Source of the DNA: Bacteroidota bacterium
GTDB lineage: Bacteria > Bacteroidota > Bacteroidia > Chitinophagales > Chitinophagaceae
Direction of reading: 5' to 3'
NCBI GenBank assembly: GCA_023437225.1
Contig: JAEZGS010000023.1
Location: 105,824 to 169,823 of the forward strand
DNA length: 64,000 nucleotides
The position numbers and the translations under genes are program-made. Below the pieces are notes generated by a model. It made no database searches, was not told where the DNA came from, and saw only the letters and a program-made list of their open reading frames with translations. Shown piece by piece: positions 43,837 to 52,482 of this stretch; positions within the stretch are counted from its first letter, which is position 1, and each line of letters opens with the position of its first letter.

Positions 43837-45291
43837 ATGAACTTTCGTCCCTCTGAAAAACTTTCAGAAGAACAGGTTAAGTCGGGTTTGAGCTATGTAG
43901 TAAAGGATGGCCTATTTACGGAAGCCATGACGACAATGACCAGCGGTGCATTCCTCGTTGCTATCGCGATAAAACTAGGCGCAACAAATTTTCAGATTGG
44001 TTTACTTGCTGCGTTGCCTACTTTGGCCAACGTGTTTCAATTGTTAGCGATCACGCTGGTGCAACGCTATAACAATCGCAGGGTGCTTGCCATGGTTTGC
44101 TCTTTTATGGCAAGATTTCCATTGATCCTGATTGCCGGACTTCCTTTGATCTTTAGCGCCGGTACTACGGTGCAGGTGATGATCTTTCTTTTGTTTTTTC
44201 ACTATTTCGGTGGTGCGATGGTTGGTCCGTTGTGGAATTCGTGGATGAAGGACCTTGTGCCTGGAAAGGTACTTGGAACTTATTTTGCCCACAGAACCCG
44301 CCTTATCCAGGTGCTCAATGTTACACTCAGCCTTTTGGTTGCACTGGGGCTTGATCACATCAAGGCCAATTTCCCAGCCTTTGAAATGTCAGCCTACCTG
44401 CTCATGTTTGTCCTGGGCGGCTTACTCGGAATGATAGCTGTATATATGATGGCAAGAACGCCGGAGCCGAAAGCATTGCCAATCAACGAGAACCTGTTCA
44501 AACTGATACGCAAGCCCCTGGGCAATAAAAATTTCAAGAACCTCATCGTTTTTCAGTCTGCATGGTCTTTCGCGCTCAACCTCGCTACGCCTTTCTTTTC
44601 TGTATATATGATGAAAAGCCTGAACCTGCCTTTATCCTACATTATCGGATTCAACATTTTGTTGCAGGTGAGCAGCATCGCTTTCATTAAAATATGGGGT
44701 AAATATTCGGATCAGTATAGCAACAAAACCATCATCAGCATTTGCGCACCGTTATATGCTTTCGCGATCCTGGGATGGACGTTCACAGGCATTGGATCGT
44801 TTACACTACCACTACTGGTGATCATACACATTGTGAGCGGTATTGCAACTGCAGGCATCAACCTGGGAATAAATAATATCGGAATAAAATTAGCCCCCTC
44901 GAAAGAAGCGATAGTTTACCTCGCCGCCCGGAATATGGTCACTGCGTTGATCCCTTCACTTGCGCCGGTGATTGGCGGGCTTATGGCCGATCTGTTTGTT
45001 CAACACAATATTGTCGGTCGTATCGGGTTGAAGGCGTTGAATCTGACACATTGGACCATCTTCTTCGCACTTGGCTCCCTGCTCGCGCTCGCTTCGTTGA
45101 GATTGCTCAGAGCAGTGGAAGAGGAGGGAGAAGTTGCGCGCGACCTTGTAATGCACAAAATGTTACATCGCCTCAAGATCCGCCTCATCATAGCATTTCA
45201 GCGGAAGGCTCTTAAACATGGTAAATTTGCATTGCTCTACCTTCCAAGAACTATAAATCGCGTGATGGGTAACCGTCAGTTCCGGGCATAA
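43837..45291 (+). CDS. MFS transporter
   Basis: A 484-residue membrane protein with 10-12 hydrophobic helices. I chose ATG 43837 (MNFRPSEKLSEEQVKSGLSY) over an in-frame GTG at 43813. Visible segments include FLVAIAIKLGATNFQIGLLA, LILIAGLPLIFSAGTTVQVM and TISICAPLYAFAILGWTFTG. The C-terminal tail is basic and cytosolic. The substrate is unknown, and no pathway genes are adjacent. It is unlike the MFS protein at 25949 in the order of motifs. Confidence 0.85.
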   Translation: MNFRPSEKLSEEQVKSGLSYVVKDGLFTEAMTTMTSGAFLVAIAIKLGATNFQIGLLAALPTLANVFQLLAITLVQRYNNRRVLAMVCSFMARFPLILIAGLPLIFSAGTTVQVMIFLLFFHYFGGAMVGPLWNSWMKDLVPGKVLGTYFAHRTRLIQVLNVTLSLLVALGLDHIKANFPAFEMSAYLLMFVLGGLLGMIAVYMMARTPEPKALPINENLFKLIRKPLGNKNFKNLIVFQSAWSFALNLATPFFSVYMMKSLNLPLSYIIGFNILLQVSSIAFIKIWGKYSDQYSNKTIISICAPLYAFAILGWTFTGIGSFTLPLLVIIHIVSGIATAGINLGINNIGIKLAPSKEAIVYLAARNMVTALIPSLAPVIGGLMADLFVQHNIVGRIGLKALNLTHWTIFFALGSLLALASLRLLRAVEEEGEVARDLVMHKMLHRLKIRLIIAFQRKALKHGKFALLYLPRTINRVMGNRQFRA

Positions 45292-45316
45292 AAAAACCTC
45301 GCTAAAAAGCGAGGTT
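45291..45316 (-). terminator. Hairpin with T-run on the minus strand
   Basis: AACCTCGCT (45295-45303), loop AAAA, AGCGAGGTT (45308-45316) is a perfect 9-bp stem. The T-run that makes it a rho-independent terminator is on the minus strand (the A-run 45291-45296 on the plus strand), while the plus side has no T-run. It thus fits best as the end of a minus-strand transcript from the 45394-45516 region, although it lies right after the MFS stop. Confidence 0.65.
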
Positions 45317-45393
45317 AACCCCTAAACCCTAAACATGTTACAGTCTGTTTAACGAATTCTATGCCAGTTTTCTCTGCGCCGATACTTATCAGG

Positions 45394-45516
45394 TTATTTC
45401 TTGCAACTCCCTAAAAATGTGGAATTCTTATTGTTGTTTGTAGAATCTATTTCCCAGGTCAATTCTCGGCTTGCCGAAGAAAATTTTATTTGTGCGGGGC
45501 GCATTTTCGGCACCAT
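45394..45516 (-). CDS. Candidate small protein (40 aa)
   Basis: ATG at 45516 opens a 40-codon frame to TAA at 45394. The product begins MVPKMRPAQIKFSSASRELT and ends in LGSCKK; it is polar and has no membrane helix. A purine-rich AAAGAAAAA precedes the ATG, and a minus-strand terminator lies 78 bases after the stop, giving a complete small transcription unit. I do not recognise a family. An untranslated small RNA from the same strand is the main alternative. Confidence 0.4.
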   Translation of the reverse strand: MVPKMRPAQIKFSSASRELTWEIDSTNNNKNSTFLGSCKK

Positions 45517-45591
45517 TTTTTCTTTAGTTACTAAACCGATCGATTTTTATATCTCATTATAAAGGAACTATTAATCAGAGCTTAACCAATC

Positions 45592-45621
45592 ATCCTGGTG
45601 TTTTTACACCGGGATTTTTTT
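45592..45621 (+). terminator. Rho-independent terminator with no obvious gene just before it
   Basis: ATCCTGGTGT (45592-45601) pairs with ACACCGGGAT (45606-45615) through one G-U pair and is followed by TTTTTT. It lies 300 bases after the MFS stop, so it may end a read-through transcript or a small plus-strand RNA. Confidence 0.75.
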
Positions 45622-45706
45622 CATTACTACTAGCGAAAAGCAGCCATCGGCTTGATGTTCGTCATAAAAGGCGGATGACTTTTATCTTTAATTTTAATTT
45701 AATACG

Positions 45707-45732
45707 ATCGACGATTCATTAGTTGAGTCGAT
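45707..45732 (+). promoter_or_regulatory. Dyad upstream of response regulator, possible operator
   Basis: ATCGAC (45707-45712) and GTCGAT (45727-45732) form an exact inverted repeat with a 14-base spacer, 33 bases before the ATG at 45766. OmpR-type regulators more often bind direct repeats, so the function is uncertain. Confidence 0.3.
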
Positions 45733-45765
45733 GGTCTAATTTACTTGCAAAACCCCCGTGCCGAC

Positions 45766-46455
45766 ATGGATCAGATCAGGATACTCGTTATTGAGGACGA
45801 GAAAAAAATTGCGGACTCCTTACAGCAGGGTTTGAACGAAAACAGTTTCAAAGTGGAAGTGGCCTATAATGGCGTCACTGGTGTTGAGTTAGGGCAAACT
45901 GGTAATTATGATCTAATCATTCTCGATATTAACCTCCCCGATATTAGTGGATACGAAGTAAGTAAGCGTATACGTCAAACCAATTCCAACGTTGCGATCA
46001 TTATGCTCACCGCTTTAAGTACGATTGACGACAAGGTCGAAGGCTTTGATTCAGGGGCCGACGATTACATTGTTAAGCCATTCGACTTCAAGGAGCTGAT
46101 CGCAAGGATACGCGCACTTTTGAAACGTATAAATATGATAGTCTCCAGCAGTAATGTCCTCAAAGTTGCCGACCTTGTATTGAATCTCGACAACCGCGAA
46201 GTGAACAGGGGTGGAAAAACAATCTCCCTGACAGCTAAAGAGTTTCAGCTACTCGAGTACCTGGTAAAGAACAAGAACAAAGTAGTTAGTCGCGCAGAAA
46301 TCGCGTTGAATGTTTGGGATATCGACTTCGATACCAAAACCAACGTTATTGATGTGTACGTAAACTTCCTTCGTAAGAAACTCGATAACAGCTTCGACAA
46401 AAAGCTTATTCACACGCAGGTTGGAACGGGATATATCTTAAAGGAAAGCGCTTAG
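45766..46455 (+). CDS. OmpR/PhoB family response regulator
   Basis: A 229-residue regulator starting at ATG 45766 (MDQIRILVIEDEKKIADSL); a TTG 21 bases upstream is less likely. The receiver domain has the acidic pocket Glu10-Asp11-Glu12, phospho-acceptor Asp54 in LIILDINLPD, Thr in MLTALS and Lys in DDYIVKPFDF. A winged-helix trans_reg_C domain follows (FQLLEYLVKNKNKVVSRAEI, TNVIDVYVNFLRKKLD, VGTGYIL). Its stop TAG overlaps the GTG start of the kinase gene by one base, so the two form a two-component system. Confidence 0.96.
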   Translation: MDQIRILVIEDEKKIADSLQQGLNENSFKVEVAYNGVTGVELGQTGNYDLIILDINLPDISGYEVSKRIRQTNSNVAIIMLTALSTIDDKVEGFDSGADDYIVKPFDFKELIARIRALLKRINMIVSSSNVLKVADLVLNLDNREVNRGGKTISLTAKEFQLLEYLVKNKNKVVSRAEIALNVWDIDFDTKTNVIDVYVNFLRKKLDNSFDKKLIHTQVGTGYILKESA

Positions 46456-47864
46456 TGAAAATAAGGACCAAGATCACGTTGTTGTTCACTTTACTGGTGG
46501 CAACAATACTGTTATTGATCAGTTTTTCAGTTTATTACCTGACCTCCCTCGACCGGTCGGGCTTGTCGTATAAGCGTCTGCGCAGCCGCGCAACCTATAA
46601 TGCCCAGCTTTTTTCAATATTGGACAACCCCACGCCGCAGCTTGACCGGCTGAACACCAGCTCCATCCTGCAGATACCAGGGTTAAGTATTGGGATCTAC
46701 AACCTGCAGGGAAAACCGCAGTACGAATTTGCAGCTCGCAACTCGATAAAATTTCCACTCGATCAGGAGATCATCGGGGAAGTGTTGGTGCAGGGAGAAA
46801 AATCCCTTTCCGTCAATCACAGGGATGTGCTGGTATATTTCTCAAGTGAAATATCAAAGCCGCTATTGGTGGTGGTTTCCGGTTATGACAGAGATGGATG
46901 GAACCGCTTGAACAAACTGCAGCGTTTACTCATAATCTCATCATTCGCGGGTATTGGAATAGCGGTACTCGCAGGTTTTTTGTTTTCTCAACAACTGCTT
47001 CGGCCCATTGGCAATATGATAAACGAAGTGAATCTTATCACCTCACAAAATCTATCAACCACCATACACGCCGGCACCAGTAAAGATGAAATGAGCGAGC
47101 TGGCGGAAACCTTCAATAATCTTCTTAATAGATTGCAAGATTCATTTATTGCCCAGCGAAGGTTTATCTCCAGTGCATCGCATGAATTGTCAACGCCGCT
47201 CACCTCTATCTCCAGCCAGCTACAGGTTGCCCTTCAGCGTAGCAGGTCAAGCGACGAATATAAAAACACCATTAAGTCGGTACATGAAGACGTACAACAA
47301 ATGCTATCGTTAACACGCAGTTTGCTTGAGATAGCAAAAACTGGTGGACAGGTGATCGAGCTAAATGAGATAAGAGTTGATGAACTCTTATTCAAAGTGA
47401 TGGTGGACGTGCAAAAACTAAGTGAGGAATATTCTGTCGAGATAAATTTCAATGAGATCCCGGAAGATGAGTCTATGCTAATGGTATTTGGAAATTCGGA
47501 CCTGCTGAGCATTGCGTTTAAGAACATCATTGAGAACGGTTGCAAATTTTCACCAGAACATCACGTTGATGTGGACCTGACTGTCGGTAATTCTGAGGTA
47601 GTAGTTAAGATTAAAAATGAAGGGTCTTTTATTGATGAAAAAGACCAGGAACATATATTCCAGCCATTTTACCGGTCATCAACTTCCGGCAAGGTACCGG
47701 GATTCGGACTGGGACTTGCACTGGCAAAACGAATTATCGCACTACATCGTGGCTCCATAGAATTGCAGTCTGACGCCACTAGTGGTACTATGTTTATATT
47801 GACACTCCCTTGTTCAAACTTCGAACATCCCGCGACCACACACAGTGTAAAGCAGGTAATGTGA
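46455..47864 (+). CDS. Sensor histidine kinase with HAMP domain, partner of the OmpR-type regulator
   Basis: A 469-residue membrane kinase starting at GTG 46455, overlapping the regulator stop (TAGTG). One transmembrane helix lies at the N-terminus (ITLLFTLLVATILLLISFSV) and a second near 155-175 (LLIISSFAGIGIAVLAGFLF), with a periplasmic sensor region between. A HAMP domain follows (LRPIGNMINEVNLITSQNLS). HisKA has His243 in SASHELSTPLTSIS. The HATPase domain carries IAFKNIIENGCKFSPEH (N box) and GFGLGLALAKRI (G box). Architecture is that of CusS/RprX-like kinases. Signal unknown. Confidence 0.95.
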   Translation: MKIRTKITLLFTLLVATILLLISFSVYYLTSLDRSGLSYKRLRSRATYNAQLFSILDNPTPQLDRLNTSSILQIPGLSIGIYNLQGKPQYEFAARNSIKFPLDQEIIGEVLVQGEKSLSVNHRDVLVYFSSEISKPLLVVVSGYDRDGWNRLNKLQRLLIISSFAGIGIAVLAGFLFSQQLLRPIGNMINEVNLITSQNLSTTIHAGTSKDEMSELAETFNNLLNRLQDSFIAQRRFISSASHELSTPLTSISSQLQVALQRSRSSDEYKNTIKSVHEDVQQMLSLTRSLLEIAKTGGQVIELNEIRVDELLFKVMVDVQKLSEEYSVEINFNEIPEDESMLMVFGNSDLLSIAFKNIIENGCKFSPEHHVDVDLTVGNSEVVVKIKNEGSFIDEKDQEHIFQPFYRSSTSGKVPGFGLGLALAKRIIALHRGSIELQSDATSGTMFILTLPCSNFEHPATTHSVKQVM

Positions 47865-47986
47865 CGAAAAATTCGGCCTTAACCTGAAACTTCGTGTGTT
47901 TAAATTTTGTAACTTATAAGTCTATCAGTCCTTCGAAAACCGCGTGATCCCTAAGAGATTGTTTAACCTAATAAAAAGGTAATGCC

Positions 47987-48283
47987 ATGAAACAGGGTCT
48001 CTCGCCAATCATCAACCGACGCAAGAAATTAATAGAGTTTCATATCGTAAATCCTTGCGCACACCGCATTACCGTTGCGGGAAGTTTCAACAAATGGGCA
48101 CGTGACCAATTTCCATTGCAAAAAAGCGATGACGGTATGTGGAAAATAACGATACCATTATTGCCGCATGGAAAATATCAATATAAATTCTTTATTGATG
48201 AGCACATGCAAATGGAAGATATAGAAAATCCATATCGTGAACCGGATGGCATTACCGGCTTCAATAGCTTACTGCAGGTATAA
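47987..48283 (+). CDS. Single-domain CBM48 / AMPK glycogen-binding-like protein
   Basis: A 98-residue protein consisting almost only of an early-set CBM48 domain: IEFHIVNPCAHRITVAGSFN, KWARDQFPLQKSDDGMWKI and GKYQYKFFIDEHMQMED match the glycogen-binding domain of AMPK beta and the N-terminal domain of branching enzymes. The Trp and Lys of the sugar site are recognisable. It probably binds glycogen or another alpha-glucan in the cytosol. It has no glycan enzyme beside it: the next gene is a convergent acyl-CoA ligase 4 bases away. Confidence 0.88.
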   Translation: MKQGLSPIINRRKKLIEFHIVNPCAHRITVAGSFNKWARDQFPLQKSDDGMWKITIPLLPHGKYQYKFFIDEHMQMEDIENPYREPDGITGFNSLLQV

Positions 48284-48287
48284 GCTA

Positions 48288-50066
48288 TTAATTATAGATA
48301 CGTTCAACGTATTCGTTATATTTCTCGATTATCACTTTCCTTTTTATACTTAGTTTAGGAGTCATCTCACCGCCATCGATGCTCCATTCGGTAGGCAGTA
48401 GCTCAAACTTTTTTACCTGCTCAACAGGATTGAAGAATTTATTGAAGCTATCGATCAATTCACGGTAATGCGCAATCACACGGGGATCGCGAATCAATGC
48501 TGTAGGTCCATCGCTTGCTATCCCCTGTTTACGAGCCCATTCATTAAGATTTGGGAACGAAGGAACGATCAAAGCGCTAACAAATTTGCGTTCCGCGCCC
48601 ACCACCATTACCTGCTCAATAAAGGTCGACTCTTTTAACTTGTTTTCAATCGGAAGTGGCGCCACATATTTACCACCACTCGTTTTGAACATTTCCTTCT
48701 TCCTATCAGTGATCTTTAAAAACTTTCCGTCTATCACCCCGATGTCACCGGTATGAAACCATTCGCCTGTCATCACTTCAGCAGTAAGGTCCGGGCGTTT
48801 ATAATATCCCATCATAATGTTTGGCCCCTTACACAGTATCTCACCATCTTCTTCTATCCGAACTTCAACGTTGTCTATAAGAGGTCCAACTGATCCGAAT
48901 TTGCGACCTTCTTCCTGAAATCTGTTCACGCTGATCACAGGTGAAGTTTCAGTGAGGCCATAGCCTTCCATTATGGTGATGCCAGCTGCAGTGAAGATGC
49001 GGATCAATCGTGACTGACATGCGGCACCTCCTGTAATGATGCATATGATGTTGCCGCCTAGTCCTTCACGCCATTTTGAAAATACGATCTTGTTTGCCAG
49101 CGCCAATTGAAGCTTATAGGTTGGCGAGAGGCTGGTGTTTATTTCAAACTTTGTGGCCAGATCGTGTGCCCAATAAAATAATTTCTTCTTGATGCCAACC
49201 TGCTCGGCACCTTTCTCCATGATCTTATCATAAACTTTTTCCAATAGCCTCGGTACAGTAGTGAACAAATGAGGCTTCACTTCCTTCAGATTTTCTGCGA
49301 TCGTTTCCATTCCTTCCGCATAATAAATAGCAGTCCCTTTGTACATATAGATATACGTCACCATCCTTTCGAATATGTGATTCAAAGGCAGGAAGCTTAA
49401 CGCACGAAAATTTTCGCCGGGTGGGAAGCAGGGCATGGAATCCATCACGTTTGAAAGAATGTTACCATGCGATAACATAACTCCCTTGGGAACTCCCGTT
49501 GTGCCTGATGTGTAAATGATGGTAGCCAGGTCCTCAGTTCTTATGCGGGATGAAATTTCTCCGAGCCTGCTGATGGTTTCGGGTGTAGACGCTTGCAATA
49601 CTTCATTCCAGGAGGGACACTCATTCAGTGTTTCAAACGAATATACCTTCCTGATAGATGGAACATTGTTTCGAACTGCTAACACTTTTTGCAGGTTATC
49701 GTTATCGTTCACAAAGACCATCTTCACCTGGGAATCCTGCAAAACAAACTGCAGCTCATTAATATTTATAGTTGGATAGATAGGCACCAGTACAGCTCCA
49801 ACCATTTGCACCGCAAGGTCGAGCATTACCCATTCGGGCCTGTTCTTACAAATGATCGCAATCTTATCGCGATTCTCCGCTGTCATATCGTTGCAACTAA
49901 TACCAAGATTAATAAGCCCGGCACTTAGTTTGTCAACAATTTCTTTTACATCATTGGTACTGTAAGTCCTCCAGCTGCCATTTTCTTTAGAGCCGAACAT
50001 TACGGGCAACGGAGTTCTATCAAGATGATATTGTATACAGTCGAATAGACGGCTTGGGTTGGTCAT
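48288..50066 (-). CDS. AMP-dependent long-chain fatty acid-CoA ligase
   Basis: A 592-residue member of the adenylate-forming family, from ATG 50066 (MTNPSRLFDCIQYHLDRTPL). The AMP-binding signature is IIYTSGTTGVPKGVML. Motif A5 appears as MEGYGLTETSPVISVN, the C-terminal hinge is GEWFHTGDIGVIDGKFLKI, and the lysine region is KMTGGKYV-like (KTSGGKYVAPLPIENKLKES). Such enzymes activate long-chain fatty acids to acyl-CoA using ATP, usually at the inner membrane. It is downstream of the TPR gene on the same strand with a 59-base gap. The exact chain-length preference cannot be told. Confidence 0.95.
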   Translation of the reverse strand: MTNPSRLFDCIQYHLDRTPLPVMFGSKENGSWRTYSTNDVKEIVDKLSAGLINLGISCNDMTAENRDKIAIICKNRPEWVMLDLAVQMVGAVLVPIYPTININELQFVLQDSQVKMVFVNDNDNLQKVLAVRNNVPSIRKVYSFETLNECPSWNEVLQASTPETISRLGEISSRIRTEDLATIIYTSGTTGVPKGVMLSHGNILSNVMDSMPCFPPGENFRALSFLPLNHIFERMVTYIYMYKGTAIYYAEGMETIAENLKEVKPHLFTTVPRLLEKVYDKIMEKGAEQVGIKKKLFYWAHDLATKFEINTSLSPTYKLQLALANKIVFSKWREGLGGNIICIITGGAACQSRLIRIFTAAGITIMEGYGLTETSPVISVNRFQEEGRKFGSVGPLIDNVEVRIEEDGEILCKGPNIMMGYYKRPDLTAEVMTGEWFHTGDIGVIDGKFLKITDRKKEMFKTSGGKYVAPLPIENKLKESTFIEQVMVVGAERKFVSALIVPSFPNLNEWARKQGIASDGPTALIRDPRVIAHYRELIDSFNKFFNPVEQVKKFELLPTEWSIDGGEMTPKLSIKRKVIIEKYNEYVERIYN

Positions 50067-50125
50067 ACACAATCGTTAAACATTAGGGATGTAGATACCG
50101 CCTTAATTTATAACAAATTCTGATA

Positions 50126-51148
50126 CTATTTGCCTGCGCTGTTATAGTATTGTCCGGTGGGAATTTTAAATACCCTGCTTTTTTGAAGCGTACTGAAAGA
50201 ATTATACTCTTCAGCGTGGTTACTTGTCCAGGTTTGGAAAGCAGTCAGATCCTTTGCTGCACCAAATATCCATTGATTATATGCTTCAAACATTCCATCA
50301 CGCATAAGCTGACGATGATGGTCGAATAAGCGGAATGGAAACCTGGATGCATGTTTTGCAAACCAGTCGACAATGAAGCGCGAACGCAGGGCCGATACTG
50401 ATTCCGGGGTCACGCCTGATCCTACCACGCCAGAGTGCTGGCTCATCACATCAAGAAACGATTTTACAAATTCGTTCTTTACCTGCTGGTTTTTATAAAT
50501 GTCGTTGTCGATAAAAAGTTTTTTATAAGAATCAAGCAAGAGTGTTTTTATTTCGGGCGTCCTCTTACTGAAACTTTCCATATTTAAAAAGATCTCACCA
50601 TAAATGATACCCCATACTTTGTCGGTAGACATATAATAGTACTTCGCTGCATTGTAATAATTACCTGCAAAATTTTGATCTACCTCAATTCCTTTTTCCC
50701 ACTGCCCGATCGCTTCTTTGAAATCCTGTTTGTTCCATAGCATCTCGCCAAACTCGTTATAAAGAACACCGCTGGATGGAAATTTGCGCAACGCAGATCG
50801 GTAAACTTTTTCAGCCTCCTTTCTATCTTCTACTGCCTTATGGATCATCGCCAGTATCTGGAAGCTCTGAACATCGGCATCCTTTCTTTCCGAAAAAGGT
50901 TGAGCGGTTTTCAGTGCCTTCGCATAATCACGCTGTAGGAAATACGCAAAGGCAAGATCTTTTTGCAGATCCAGGCTTTGAGGATCTTTGTCTATTGCTT
51001 TGTTCAGTACAAGAATGGCATTGTTCACATCCCCCTGGCGTAAAAAACTCTTTGCATTTTCCTGCATGGTTTTTACGTCCTGTTCCTGTGCCATCAAAGA
51101 GAGACTTGCGCTTAACAATAACATTAAAACCAGATGGTACTTCTTCAT
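50126..51148 (-). CDS. Exported TPR-repeat protein
   Basis: A 340-residue protein from ATG 51148 with a signal peptide (MKKYHLVLMLLLSASLSLMAQ). Tetratricopeptide repeats occupy about residues 25-180 (AKSFLRQGDVNNAILVLNKA, LAFAYFLQRDYAKALKTAQP, VLYNEFGEMLWNKQDFKEAI). The C-terminal 150 residues are helical with no recognised family. It is likely a periplasmic scaffold protein; partners are unknown. The terminator at 51165-51200 separates it from the serC operon. Confidence 0.85.
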   Translation of the reverse strand: MKKYHLVLMLLLSASLSLMAQEQDVKTMQENAKSFLRQGDVNNAILVLNKAIDKDPQSLDLQKDLAFAYFLQRDYAKALKTAQPFSERKDADVQSFQILAMIHKAVEDRKEAEKVYRSALRKFPSSGVLYNEFGEMLWNKQDFKEAIGQWEKGIEVDQNFAGNYYNAAKYYYMSTDKVWGIIYGEIFLNMESFSKRTPEIKTLLLDSYKKLFIDNDIYKNQQVKNEFVKSFLDVMSQHSGVVGSGVTPESVSALRSRFIVDWFAKHASRFPFRLFDHHRQLMRDGMFEAYNQWIFGAAKDLTAFQTWTSNHAEEYNSFSTLQKSRVFKIPTGQYYNSAGK

Positions 51149-51164
51149 AGGCTTCAAATATCAA

Positions 51165-51200
51165 TAAAAAATCCTTTCACTGGTCACCAATGAAAGGATT
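51165..51200 (-). terminator. Rho-independent terminator of the serC-DUF1015 operon
   Basis: AATCCTTTCA (51170-51179) and TGAAAGGATT (51191-51200) form a perfect 10-bp stem with an 11-base loop. On the minus strand it is followed by TTTTTT. It lies 32 bases downstream of the DUF1015 stop. Confidence 0.9.
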
Positions 51201-51231
51201 GAAACGTTAATAGTGCCGCAATGGCAGGATA

Positions 51232-52464
51232 TTAATCCTCGAGCAGGTGTGTCAATAATCCATCACGAAGTTTAGGCTCAAACCAGGTGCTTTTCGGAGG
51301 CATTACGTTGCCGCTGTCGGCAATATTGAACAACTGCTCAATGCTTACAGGATACAAGCTGAATGCAAGTTGCATCTCGCCACTGTCAACACGCCTTTCC
51401 AGTTCCCTGACTCCTCGGATCCCGCCTACAAAGTCAATTCTTTTATCGGTTCGCTGGTCCTGGATGCCAAGGTACTTTGCCAGTATGTTGTCTGAAAGGA
51501 TGGTCACATCCAGGATACCAATCGGATCCTCAGTATATGTGCCTTCAACTGCTTCCAGCAAATACCATTGTTTGTTGAGGTACATCCCAAACTGATGAAG
51601 CTGTGATGGAGCAACGGCTTCTTCTGAAGGTGTTATTTTGAATTGGGCCGACAACGATTCTATCAGTTGCTCTTCGGTTAGCCCGTTCAGATCTTTTACT
51701 ACACGATTGTAATCAAGGATCTTCAATTCCTTTGCTGGAAACAAAGTCGTGAGAAAATAATTGGATCCATCTGTTTTTTTAGATCCCAGCTCTTGTCGCA
51801 CTTTTGCAGCAGACGCTGCGCGATGGTGACCGTCTGCAATGTAAGTGCATGGTACCTTTTCATCGAAAAGCTTCCTTAGTTTATTGATAGTGGTCTCTGA
51901 GCTGATCACCCATATCGTATGTCCTATACCATCTTCTGCCACGAAATCATAAACAGGGCTGTGCTTTACTTTCCATGCTTCCACCAGTTCATCGATCTCA
52001 GCCACATTGCGGTAGGCAAGAAATACATTTCCGGTCTGAGCGCCTGTGGTCATGATGTGGTTGATCCGATCCTGCTCTTTCTCAGGGCGTGTGAATTCGT
52101 GTTTGCGGATTACATCATTTTCGTAATCATCTACAGAACTACCGCATACAATTCCGGTCTGACTTCTCCCATCCATTACAAGCCGGTATATGTAATAACA
52201 GGGCTTATCGTCACGAAACAAAACGCCGCGCTGAATGAATGCGCGAAGATTTTCATGTGCCTTTTCATATACCACTTTGCTGTGAATGTCGGTGGATTCT
52301 GGAAGATCTATTTCTGATTTTGTGATATGCAGAAATGAATTGGGATTGCCACGCGCTTCGACCTTCGCTTCTGCACTATTCAATACATCGTACGGACGGG
52401 AAGCAACTTGTTTCGCAAATTGTGCTTGCGGCCGAAGTGCTTTAAATGGAACAACTATAGACAT
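51232..52464 (-). CDS. DUF1015 family protein
   Basis: A 410-residue cytosolic protein. The N-terminus MSIVVPFKALRPQAQFAKQV and blocks such as YIADGHHRAASAAK and ILDYNRVVKDLNGLTEEQL are typical of DUF1015. The family is widespread and often sits beside serine biosynthesis genes, as here after serC with an 18-base gap. A role in serine metabolism is suspected for the family but, to my knowledge, not settled; the HHR motif suggests a nucleotide or phosphate site. Confidence 0.93.
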   Translation of the reverse strand: MSIVVPFKALRPQAQFAKQVASRPYDVLNSAEAKVEARGNPNSFLHITKSEIDLPESTDIHSKVVYEKAHENLRAFIQRGVLFRDDKPCYYIYRLVMDGRSQTGIVCGSSVDDYENDVIRKHEFTRPEKEQDRINHIMTTGAQTGNVFLAYRNVAEIDELVEAWKVKHSPVYDFVAEDGIGHTIWVISSETTINKLRKLFDEKVPCTYIADGHHRAASAAKVRQELGSKKTDGSNYFLTTLFPAKELKILDYNRVVKDLNGLTEEQLIESLSAQFKITPSEEAVAPSQLHQFGMYLNKQWYLLEAVEGTYTEDPIGILDVTILSDNILAKYLGIQDQRTDKRIDFVGGIRGVRELERRVDSGEMQLAFSLYPVSIEQLFNIADSGNVMPPKSTWFEPKLRDGLLTHLLED

Positions 52465-52482
52465 TAATTTTTGTTTTTGTTC

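Larger units (their letters stand above)
45292..45765. other. Long intergenic region
   Basis: About 470 bases between the MFS gene and the response regulator. It holds a minus-strand terminator (45291-45316), a 40-codon minus-strand ORF (45394-45516), a plus-strand terminator (45592-45621) and a dyad before the response regulator (45707-45732). Between them the sequence is AT-rich without further recognisable features. Confidence 0.7.
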
